Below are positions 1 through 5,893 of a stretch of 5,893 nucleotides of DNA, piece by piece; position 1 is the stretch's first letter; each line of letters begins with the position of its first letter. The stretch comes from Legionella genomosp. 1 (GTDB lineage: Bacteria; Pseudomonadota; Gammaproteobacteria; Legionellales; Legionellaceae). The stretch covers positions 1 through 5,893 of the forward strand of contig CAMDJY010000109.1 of the NCBI GenBank assembly GCA_945901145.1. The letters are read 5' to 3'. Below the pieces are notes generated by a model. It did not search any database and had not been told where the DNA came from. It worked only from the letters and a program-made list of their open reading frames with translations. Position numbers and translations under genes: made by a program.

Positions 1-163
1 CTTTCATTTGTTTTTGCTGAACATCCTGAATTTGCTGAAGCTGTGACTGAATTTGACTATTTAATAATTGAACTTGTTGCGATGTATTGTCTGCACATAC
101 AATCGAACTCGACCCCATAGCAAACATGACAATCCAGCTTAAATTAATCATCTTGATTGGCAT
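1..163 (-). CDS. Exported Gln-rich coiled-coil protein, N-terminal fragment
   Basis: This is the first 54 codons (plus one base) of a minus-strand gene that runs off the left edge. Residues 1-24 look like a Sec signal peptide: Lys at position 4, a hydrophobic core around residues 8-16, and a signal peptidase I type Val-Cys-Ala ending at residue 24. Cys23 is not preceded by a lipobox, so a lipoprotein is less likely. From residue 29 to 52 half of the residues are Gln, and hydrophobic residues V31, L34, I38, I45 and V48 fall on heptad a/d positions, which suggests a coiled coil starting right after the export signal. The start is supported by a good Shine-Dalgarno sequence; an internal Met at residue 5 would lose the only basic residue of the n-region together with correct SD spacing. 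The gene is divergent from lnt. I do not recognise the family. CpoB/YbgF-like proteins share the signal-plus-coiled-coil layout, but nothing visible here is specific to them. Confidence 0.72.
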   Translation of the reverse strand, partial: MPIKMINLSWIVMFAMGSSSIVCADNTSQQVQLLNSQIQSQLQQIQDVQQKQMK

Positions 164-166
164 ACA

Positions 167-173
167 CTTCCTC
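167..173 (-). promoter_or_regulatory. Ribosome binding site of the left-edge gene
   Basis: The minus strand reads GAGGAAG here. The GAGG core lies 6 bases upstream of the ATG at 163-161. It is one of only two clear Shine-Dalgarno sequences in the window and fixes the start of the exported Gln-rich protein. Confidence 0.65.
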
Positions 174-194
174 AAATAAGTTTAATCAATATTT

Positions 195-223
195 ATCTTA
201 CTGTGGTTAATATCTAGATTCAA
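195..223 (-). promoter_or_regulatory. Candidate sigma70 promoter for the left-edge gene
   Basis: On the minus strand, TTGAAT (218-223) and TAAGAT (195-200) each match the -35 and -10 consensus at 4 of 6 positions and are separated by exactly 17 bases. Transcription would start near 188 and give a leader of about 25 nt before the ATG at 163. AT-rich DNA yields such matches by chance, so this is a candidate only. Confidence 0.35.
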
Positions 224-225
224 AC

Positions 226-254
226 TTGATCTTTATTCACGACTGATTTATTGT
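226..254 (+). promoter_or_regulatory. Candidate sigma70 promoter for the lnt operon
   Basis: TTGATC (226-231) and TATTGT (249-254) each match consensus at 4 of 6 positions with a 17-base spacer. The predicted start near 261 leaves a leader of about 31 nt before lnt. Its -35 box is only 2 bp from the -35 box of the opposing candidate promoter, so the two would compete or be co-regulated if both are real. Confidence 0.33.
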
Positions 255-291
255 CGTCCTTTGTTTATTCATAGTCACCCAAAGTCCCTCC

Positions 292-1839
292 ATGAATCAT
301 TCCACAACCGCTGTCTCGCATATATCGGAATACCCGCGTGAACAATCGCTCAATTGCTATATTCGTGCCTTTCTCGCCGGTATCATCTTGCCGTTAAGCT
401 TTGCGCCCTTTCATATTCCGGGCTTGGCAATTTTAAGTCTTGCACTGTTTTTTATGCAATTAATCCCGATGAAAAAGCAACAAGCTTTTCTGATAGGATT
501 CGCCTATGGATTTGGTTTTTTTGGATTTGGAATCTCATGGATCTATGTCAGTATTCATCAATTTGGACACTTAAATCCACTGCTTGCGGGAGGTATCACC
601 TGTATTTTTATTGCTTACCTTGCTCTTTATCTTGGTTTTGTCGCCGCTTGTTTTAACAGCATATCCAAACAATTACCTTCTATTTTATCTGCTTTGTTAT
701 TTAGTGCACTTTGGTGTTTAGGTGAATTTTTACGATCTAAAATTATCGGTGGGTTTCCCTGGTTAATGATTGGCTTTGGACAGATAGACTCACCGTTAGG
801 CGAATTACTGCCATGGATTGGCGTTCCTGGCGTCAGCTTTCTCACCTGCTTTTCAGCAACACTCCTAACACTTGGCATACGTTCCCAAGGATTTGCAAAA
901 TATCTTTGGTTAACTGGATTTATTTTATTCATTTTAAGTCCCTTGATGCTCAAATCAAAGATCTCGACCAAGCCACTTCAAGAACCCCTTTCCATTGGCA
1001 TTGTGCAAGCAAATTTATCCATGCGTGACAAATGGGATGAATCATTATTTTGGCATATATTAAAGGTTTATCATCATGAAATTGAACAACTTCTCGGCAA
1101 GAAACAACTTATTGTATTACCAGAATCAGCAATTCCATTGCCAACAAATTATGTCAATGATTTTTTAGAAACCCTTGACCTACAAGCCAAAGCATCTAAA
1201 AGCTCAATCCTCCTAGGCATCCCACACCCGACACGCTATGATGCATCACAATATCATAATGCTATTATCGGCTTAGGTGAAGCAGAAGGAGTTTATTTCA
1301 AACAACACCTTGTCGCTTTTGGTGAATTTATGCCTGCATTTTTAACACGTCTTGCTGATTTACTCGAACTCCCACTCCCTAATCTGGTGCAAGGACCAAC
1401 CAACCAGCCCCATATGACAATTAATCATCATCCAATTGCCACCCTGATTTGTTATGAGTTAGCCTTTCCTGAATTATTACGCAAACAATTACCGCAAGCA
1501 CAATGGATTGTATCCATCAGCGATGATGGCTGGTTTGGCCACTCACTTGCTGTTTTTCAACATTTACAAATGGCACAAGTTTTATCAAAAATGACTAGTC
1601 GCTATCAAATAGTTTCCAATAACGATGGGTTGTCAGCGGTCATTGAAGACCATGGAAAAATCATTGAATATTTGCCAGCTTTTAGTCGTGGCATCTTGGA
1701 AGCCAGCATCACGCCGAATACTAGCGCGACACCTTGGTCGACAATAGGTGACCACATGATTTATTTTATCATGTTTAGTTTGATTATTATTTGCATATTA
1801 TTAGCTAAAATGCATCAAACTATTGCTGGAAAACTCTAG
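292..1839 (+). CDS. lnt: Apolipoprotein N-acyltransferase Lnt
   Basis: Lnt transfers an acyl chain from a phospholipid to the N-terminal diacylglyceryl-cysteine of apolipoproteins, the last step of lipoprotein maturation in the inner membrane. The 515 residues are close to the 512 of the E. coli enzyme. Several hydrophobic segments fill residues about 22-220, a periplasmic nitrilase-fold (CN hydrolase) domain covers about 232-475, and a last membrane helix lies at about 488-505. The catalytic triad is present: E278 (LPESA), K337 (FKQHL) and C387 (ICYE). Other residues reported as essential in E. coli are also matched: W248 in KWDE, E345 in FGEF, Y388 and E389. The ATG at 292 is the first standard start after an in-frame stop at 244-246; it adds about 10 residues before helix 1 compared with E. 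coli and has no obvious Shine-Dalgarno sequence. The segment around residues 429-437 diverges from the usual family pattern. It is the first gene of the plus-strand cluster. Confidence 0.97.
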   Translation: MNHSTTAVSHISEYPREQSLNCYIRAFLAGIILPLSFAPFHIPGLAILSLALFFMQLIPMKKQQAFLIGFAYGFGFFGFGISWIYVSIHQFGHLNPLLAGGITCIFIAYLALYLGFVAACFNSISKQLPSILSALLFSALWCLGEFLRSKIIGGFPWLMIGFGQIDSPLGELLPWIGVPGVSFLTCFSATLLTLGIRSQGFAKYLWLTGFILFILSPLMLKSKISTKPLQEPLSIGIVQANLSMRDKWDESLFWHILKVYHHEIEQLLGKKQLIVLPESAIPLPTNYVNDFLETLDLQAKASKSSILLGIPHPTRYDASQYHNAIIGLGEAEGVYFKQHLVAFGEFMPAFLTRLADLLELPLPNLVQGPTNQPHMTINHHPIATLICYELAFPELLRKQLPQAQWIVSISDDGWFGHSLAVFQHLQMAQVLSKMTSRYQIVSNNDGLSAVIEDHGKIIEYLPAFSRGILEASITPNTSATPWSTIGDHMIYFIMFSLIIICILLAKMHQTIAGKL

Positions 1840-1883
1840 AGGCGGTATCCTAATCAACCGAATCGAAATTAACGTCGTAAACC

Positions 1884-4364
1884 ATGGATAATTGTTATAA
1901 ACCAAATGAAGTTGAAGAGAATGCCCAGCAGTATTGGACAAAAAAACAGTGTTTTAATGTTACTGAAGACCTCAATAAAGAAAAATTTTATTGTTTATCG
2001 ATGTTTCCATACCCAAGTGGCTTGTTGCATATGGGGCATGTCAGAAACTATACGCTGGGCGATGCAATTGCACGTTATCAACGTGCACAAGGTAAAAATG
2101 TACTTCAACCCATAGGCTGGGATGCATTTGGATTACCGGCTGAGAATGCTGCAATCCAACGCGGGATTCACCCCGCAATTTGGACGAAACAAAATATCGC
2201 CACCATGAAGGCGCAATTTTTAAGATTGGGAAATGCTTATGACTGGCGACGTGAAATCACCACCTGTGATTCAGAGTATTATCGCTGGGAACAGTGGTTT
2301 TTTATTCAGCTCTTCAAAAAAGGATTAGTTTACAAAAAAAATTCTTGGGTCAACTGGGATCCTGTCGATAAAACGGTATTAGCCAATGAACAAGTCGTTG
2401 ATGGGAAAGGTTGGCGTTCTGGTGCCTTGGTTGAGCGTAAAGAAATTTCTCAATGGTTTATCAAGATCACTGCCTATGCTGATGAGCTATTATTAGGCTT
2501 AGATACGCTCACTGACTGGCCGCTGCAAGTCAAACAAATGCAACGTAACTGGATTGGGCGCTCTGAAGGCTGTGAAATTTATTTTAATCTCGAACATAGC
2601 ACCACAAAACGTCTCAAAGTTTATACAACGAGACCTGACACCATCATGGGGACAACTTATCTTGCCATCGCCCCTGATCATCCTCTTGCTAAAATAGCTG
2701 GTAACGACGATCCGAATATTCATACTTTTCTTGAAACCTGTCAGACCATGGGAACCACTGAAGCAGATTTAGCCACCATGGAAAAACGTGGTGTTGCCAC
2801 ACACTTTTTTGCAACACATCCGATCACTGGTGAAAAACTACCCAGTTGGATCGCTAATTTTGTACTCATGCAATATGGCACCGGTGCCGTGATGTGCGTA
2901 CCAGCGCATGATCAGCGTGATTTTGAATTTGCCCAAAAATATCAACTGCCAATTAAATATGTCATTCAAGAAGATTTACAAACAGAAAACACTCAAACTT
3001 CTGCTTATACCCAACCAGGCATTTTAATAAACTCAGGTGAATTTAGTCATTTACATTCAACTGGCGCAGCAAAAGCGGTAATTCAATACTTAGAAACTCG
3101 AGAGCTTGGGCGCGCAACTGTTCATTATCGCTTGCGTGATTGGGGAATTTCGCGCCAACGTTATTGGGGCACCCCCATTCCCATGATCCAATGTGATCAA
3201 TGTGGTATTCTTCCTGTGCCGGAAGAAGAGCTACCAGTTGTCTTACCCGATGATGTAGATTTTACCGTGAATGGCTCACCGCTCGCGCATTGCTCAAGTT
3301 TTGTCAACACATCTTGCCCCAAATGCGGACAAGATGCGACGAGAGAAACTGATACCCTGGATACATTTGTCGAGTCATCCTGGTATTACGCAAGATTTTG
3401 TTGTAAAGGACAAGAAAATGCCATGCTCGATGATCGGGCAAAATATTGGACGCCTGTGGACCAATACGTCGGTGGCATTGAACATGCGGTTATGCATCTT
3501 TTATACGCGCGATTTTTTCATAAACTTATGCGGGATGAAGGATTAGTCAATTCTGATGAGCCCTTTAAAGCGCTATTAACCCAAGGCATGGTCCTGAAAA
3601 ACGGACAAAAAATGTCTAAATCTATCGGCAATACAGTCGACCCAAATCAGCTCATTGATACCTACGGGGCAGATACAGCACGCTTATTCGTACTCTTTGC
3701 TGCACCGCCAGATCAATCCCTAGAATGGTCAGATGCCGGTGTAGAAGGCGCGCACCGATTTTTAAAACGTCTATGGAACTTTGTTTATCAAAATTTGGCG
3801 ATGTTGCAAGAAATCAATGAAATCTATGTTGATGAGGATGCTATGCCAACAGATTGGAGTCTCGCGGACAATCGTCTTAAAAAAGCACGTTTAACCATGC
3901 ACCGTATTCTTGCACAAGCAACGCATGATTATGAGCGTCAACAATTTAATACGGTTGTATCTGCTTGTATGAAATTATTGAATGAACTCTCAAGCTATAC
4001 CCTAGAAACTGAGTTAGATCGCTATTTTATGTACTCAGGCATCAGTGCATTATTGCGCTTACTTGCGCCCATCACACCACATATCACGCATGTATTATGG
4101 CAAAGTTTAGGATATACTAAACCAATCATTGACGCACCTTGGCCACGTGCTGATAAAAATGCCCTGAAGACCAATGAAGTCGATTTTATTGTACAGGTCA
4201 ATGGTAAATTACGTGCGCAATTTACAGCAGCCCACGATACTGCTGAAGGAACACTGATCGAACTTGCCAAAGAACATACTAAATCGTTTTTAAATGACAA
4301 ACCGCTGCAAAAAGCAATTGTTGTTTCACATCGTCAATTGATTAATTTAGTGATTCATACGTGA
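1884..4364 (+). CDS. leuS: Leucyl-tRNA synthetase, short form
   Basis: This class I synthetase charges tRNA-Leu with leucine in the cytoplasm. The 826 residues show HMGH at 49-52 (HIGH motif) and KMSKS at 576-580. The CP1 editing domain spans about 224-417, with the threonine-rich TTRPDT stretch at 248-253 and the Asp of HDQRD at 346, which corresponds to the E. coli editing Asp345. Cysteines 437, 440, 478 and 481 form two CxxC pairs, a probable zinc ribbon. The first zinc site of E. coli (Cys159, 176, 179) is absent: D159 and S179 are seen instead. The anticodon-binding domain covers about 655-765, followed by the C-terminal tRNA-binding domain with VQVNGKLR at 770-777. The leucine-specific insertion before KMSKS is missing, so the protein is shorter than the 860-residue E. 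coli enzyme. An in-frame TAA at 1878-1880 makes 1884 the first possible start. No Shine-Dalgarno sequence is evident in the 44-bp gap after lnt. The stop overlaps lptE. Confidence 0.98.
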   Translation: MDNCYKPNEVEENAQQYWTKKQCFNVTEDLNKEKFYCLSMFPYPSGLLHMGHVRNYTLGDAIARYQRAQGKNVLQPIGWDAFGLPAENAAIQRGIHPAIWTKQNIATMKAQFLRLGNAYDWRREITTCDSEYYRWEQWFFIQLFKKGLVYKKNSWVNWDPVDKTVLANEQVVDGKGWRSGALVERKEISQWFIKITAYADELLLGLDTLTDWPLQVKQMQRNWIGRSEGCEIYFNLEHSTTKRLKVYTTRPDTIMGTTYLAIAPDHPLAKIAGNDDPNIHTFLETCQTMGTTEADLATMEKRGVATHFFATHPITGEKLPSWIANFVLMQYGTGAVMCVPAHDQRDFEFAQKYQLPIKYVIQEDLQTENTQTSAYTQPGILINSGEFSHLHSTGAAKAVIQYLETRELGRATVHYRLRDWGISRQRYWGTPIPMIQCDQCGILPVPEEELPVVLPDDVDFTVNGSPLAHCSSFVNTSCPKCGQDATRETDTLDTFVESSWYYARFCCKGQENAMLDDRAKYWTPVDQYVGGIEHAVMHLLYARFFHKLMRDEGLVNSDEPFKALLTQGMVLKNGQKMSKSIGNTVDPNQLIDTYGADTARLFVLFAAPPDQSLEWSDAGVEGAHRFLKRLWNFVYQNLAMLQEINEIYVDEDAMPTDWSLADNRLKKARLTMHRILAQATHDYERQQFNTVVSACMKLLNELSSYTLETELDRYFMYSGISALLRLLAPITPHITHVLWQSLGYTKPIIDAPWPRADKNALKTNEVDFIVQVNGKLRAQFTAAHDTAEGTLIELAKEHTKSFLNDKPLQKAIVVSHRQLINLVIHT

Positions 4365-4879
4365 GTGTATTGCGGTGGATTTTTGTTGCAGGACTCCTAC
4401 TCTGTACGCAAGCATGCGGGTTTCACTTGCGTGGCGTGCAGATGCTTCCGTCTTGGCTGAGCCCCTTAGCAATCATTCAAGATCATGTTTCTCCTCACTG
4501 GGGCGCGCTATTAAAAAGAAGATTGCAACTCGCCCATATTGACGTCGCAAACAACCCAAGTCGAGCCGTTTATTGGCTCACGTTACACAACGAAGATATT
4601 CAAAAACACATCATGAGCGTGAGTTCAAGCGGTTCTCCACGTCAATATCAACTCAATTACCGCATCTCTTTTACATTACAAACAGCCAAAGGCAATGACG
4701 TCATCCCATTAACGCCAATTCTTGTCACTCGGATGTTGACGATCAATAATGATCGAATATTAGGCTCACAAGATGAAGAGGATAAAATCATAGATGACAT
4801 GCGTTACGATGCGGCGATCCAAATCCTGTATCGTTTAAGTGCTACTGCTTCGCCTAAACCACAAAAACAACAAAAATGA
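4361..4879 (+). CDS. lptE: LPS-assembly lipoprotein LptE
   Basis: LptE (formerly RlpB) plugs the LptD barrel and helps insert lipopolysaccharide into the outer membrane. The 172-residue product has a hydrophobic signal at residues 4-14 and a lipidation cysteine at C19 followed by the family hallmark CGFHLRG (19-25). The lipobox is atypical, with Thr at -3 (TQAC) and an additional Cys at -4. There is no Asp at +2, which is consistent with transfer to the outer membrane. Further family-like features are the Ser-rich strand region at 86-107 and a C-terminal RxLxxNxDxxLG...E...DDMRxDAAxQxLxRL arrangement between about 124 and 159. The tail (164-172) is rich in Lys and Gln. The start is a GTG overlapping the leuS stop as GTGA with no Shine-Dalgarno sequence, so translation is probably coupled to leuS. 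Mature LptE should be a substrate of the Lnt encoded in the same cluster. Confidence 0.93.
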   Translation: MSVLRWIFVAGLLLCTQACGFHLRGVQMLPSWLSPLAIIQDHVSPHWGALLKRRLQLAHIDVANNPSRAVYWLTLHNEDIQKHIMSVSSSGSPRQYQLNYRISFTLQTAKGNDVIPLTPILVTRMLTINNDRILGSQDEEDKIIDDMRYDAAIQILYRLSATASPKPQKQQK

Positions 4880-4881
4880 GG
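4877..4881 (+). promoter_or_regulatory. Ribosome binding site deciding the start at 4888
   Basis: TGAGG overlaps the lptE stop codon, and its GAGG core sits 6 bases before the ATG at 4888. The alternative ATG at 4876 overlaps this element and has only an A/C-rich sequence upstream, so 4888 is the better start. Confidence 0.6.
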
Positions 4882-4887
4882 CTATTC

Positions 4888-5277
4888 ATGAAATATGTCG
4901 CTCTGTTCGTATCGTTCATTGTTATCACTCCCGTCTTTGCAAACGCACCGGGTCACTGGCAATGTATTGCAATTGATGCCAAAGAAAATAATTATTCTGC
5001 AACCGGCTTGTCAATAGAGGCCGCCATGAAGACAGCGACACAAAACTGTAAAAAGGCATCACCACAGCCTAAGTCCTGTAAATCTGCTCAATCTTTTTGT
5101 GAACAAGGGCCTTTATCGGTGAACGGCGAACATTGTTTAGTCACCGATGATGATGGTCATGCCTGGGATCTTGACGGAAAAGATGCCTGTAGAAATGCGT
5201 TGCTCATGTGTAATCGATTTTTAGCACTCGAGGGCGGACCTCGTGGTCAATGTTGGGTTAAACATGGAAGTGATTAA
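4888..5277 (+). CDS. Secreted eight-cysteine protein of unknown function
   Basis: With the ATG at 4888 this is a 129-residue protein. Residues 1-18 form a classic signal peptide (Lys2, hydrophobic core, Val-Phe-Ala), so it should be periplasmic or secreted. The mature part has eight cysteines (26, 54, 64, 71, 83, 101, 108, 122), enough for four disulfides. Its two halves look related: from C26 and from C83, both have Asp at +4, an aromatic at +10 and Gly at +14, then an Ala-rich helix-like stretch, a Cys at +28 or +25 and another at +38 or +39. The first half (about 24-64, WQCIAIDA then Gly, Ala-rich helix and Cys) resembles small secreted DUF4189-type proteins, but this is only a pattern impression. 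The longer reading from ATG 4876 would add four residues and lacks a Shine-Dalgarno sequence. It lies 8 bp after lptE and 5 bp before holA, so it is surely co-transcribed. No catalytic motif is visible, and I assign no function. Confidence 0.85.
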   Translation: MKYVALFVSFIVITPVFANAPGHWQCIAIDAKENNYSATGLSIEAAMKTATQNCKKASPQPKSCKSAQSFCEQGPLSVNGEHCLVTDDDGHAWDLDGKDACRNALLMCNRFLALEGGPRGQCWVKHGSD

Positions 5278-5282
5278 TTTTT

Positions 5283-5893
5283 ATGCTGATTAAACAAGCG
5301 GCATTAGCCGGCCACCTTCAAAAAGCATTGAGTCCGATTTATATTTTAATCGGCTCTGATCATTATCTGCTAAACACTGCAGCAGATTCGATTAAAAAGT
5401 CCTGGCAAACGCGCCAGGAAAGCGAAAAAAAATTCATCACCCTCAAACAAGCAAGCGATTGGACAGAACTATTAGAAGAAGCCTACGCTTATTCACTGTT
5501 TTCTCATGCGCAAATCATCGATGCAACCTATGACAAAAAGACTTTAGACACCGCAGGTAAGCATACTTTAAAAACCTATGCACAAAACATCAACTCACAA
5601 TGCTTGTTGATCATCAGAGCACCAGAGTTATTCGCCAAACAATTACAACCACTTTCATCTCATCCGAGCATCACTATTGTACAAATCATCTCTTTAAGTC
5701 CAGAATCAATGCATCTTTGGATAGGCAATGCTTTGCAACAAGCCCAATTTAAATATTCACCTGAAATTCCGATTTTAATTCAGCAACATACGGCGGGTAA
5801 TCATCTCGCGAGTGCTCAAGTGATTGAAAAACTTAAACTCATGCACCAGCCGGGTCACATCATCACTCAAGACGACGTGATCGTGCATCTAAG
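5283..5893 (+). CDS. holA: DNA polymerase III subunit delta, N-terminal part
   Basis: HolA is the delta subunit of the clamp loader and opens the beta sliding clamp during replication. The window contains 203 codons plus two bases of an uninterrupted frame that leaves the right edge; the E. coli protein has 343 residues, so about 60% is seen. Family features are PIYILIGSDHYLL at residues 18-30, SLFSHAQ at 71-77 (its L72-F73 match the L73-F74 pair of E. coli that inserts into the clamp), CLLIIRAPEL at 107-116, W146 and a GNHLASAQVIEKL segment at 172-184 typical of the lid domain. The ATG at 5283 is the first start after an in-frame TGA at 5271-5273. A weak GGAAG lies 12 bases upstream, and translation may be coupled to the preceding gene. 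Its place behind lptE supports the assignment. Confidence 0.93.
   Translation, partial: MLIKQAALAGHLQKALSPIYILIGSDHYLLNTAADSIKKSWQTRQESEKKFITLKQASDWTELLEEAYAYSLFSHAQIIDATYDKKTLDTAGKHTLKTYAQNINSQCLLIIRAPELFAKQLQPLSSHPSITIVQIISLSPESMHLWIGNALQQAQFKYSPEIPILIQQHTAGNHLASAQVIEKLKLMHQPGHIITQDDVIVHL

Noticed and set aside
164..291. Search of the divergent intergenic region for RNA genes, riboswitches or terminators.
   Set aside because: Nothing beyond the two candidate promoters and one ribosome binding site could be seen.
627..971. Minus-strand open frame of 114 codons inside lnt.
   Set aside because: It is fully covered by the well-supported Lnt reading frame, resembles no known protein and has no signal of its own.
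1780..1811. Possible internal promoter for leuS at the end of lnt (TTGATT with TATTAT or TAAAAT).
   Set aside because: The box spacings are wrong (10 and 20 bases), and the AT-richness is explained by the codons of the last Lnt membrane helix.
1843..1860. Small hairpin CGGT...ACCG in the lnt-leuS gap.
   Set aside because: It has only four base pairs with a 10-base loop and no T-tract, too weak for a terminator or attenuator.
3271..3546. Plus-strand frame of 91 codons in another frame within leuS.
   Set aside because: It overlaps the zinc-ribbon and catalytic region of LeuRS in a shifted frame and shows no recognisable motif.
4022..4300. Minus-strand open frame inside the 3' end of leuS.
   Set aside because: It lies opposite the conserved anticodon-binding and C-terminal domains of LeuRS; its composition is that of an antisense shadow.
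4876..4890. Upstream ATG at 4876 as the start of the cysteine-rich gene (ATGA overlap with lptE).
   Set aside because: It has no Shine-Dalgarno sequence, while the ATG at 4888 has GAGG at ideal spacing and begins a textbook signal peptide.
1..5893. Search for insertion sequences, CRISPR arrays, tRNA genes, long repeats or defence genes.
   Set aside because: No transposase motifs, repeat-spacer pattern, tRNA-like cloverleaf or sizeable repeats were noticed; nearly all bases are taken by housekeeping genes.

Overview
The window is a compact, ordinary-looking chromosomal segment of an AT-rich gammaproteobacterium (roughly 40% GC by eye; not computed). The genes on the plus strand are lnt, leuS, lptE, a small cysteine-rich secreted protein, and holA. 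The short leucyl-tRNA synthetase lacks the insertion that E. coli and Pseudomonas enzymes carry before KMSKS. Together with the base composition, this points to the Legionella/Coxiella side of the Gammaproteobacteria (Legionellales or relatives). That placement is an inference from remembered family features, not a search result.

Layout. Positions 1-163 hold the 5' end of a minus-strand gene for an exported, glutamine-rich, probably coiled-coil protein; the rest lies outside the window. Positions 164-291 form a 128-bp divergent intergenic region where a plausible sigma70-type promoter can be drawn for each direction, with the two -35 boxes almost touching. From 292 to the right edge, five plus-strand genes are packed tightly: lnt (292-1839), a 44-bp gap, leuS (1884-4364), lptE (4361-4879, 4-bp GTGA overlap), the cysteine-rich ORF (best start 4888, stop 5277), a 5-bp gap, and holA (5283 to beyond the window end). 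No terminator is visible between them, so they probably form one transcription unit.

How the genes fit together. Lnt completes lipoprotein maturation in the inner membrane. LptE is an outer-membrane lipoprotein, so it is a likely substrate of Lnt, and it forms the LPS translocon with LptD. LeuS and HolA are housekeeping genes for translation and replication. leuS-lptE-holA is the well-known enterobacterial gene order; here lnt is added upstream and an unrecognised periplasmic protein sits between lptE and holA.

I found no mobile element, CRISPR array, RNA gene or evident new multi-gene system. The least explained items are the eight-cysteine secreted protein, whose two halves look like diverged copies of one motif, and the truncated Gln-rich exported protein at the left edge.
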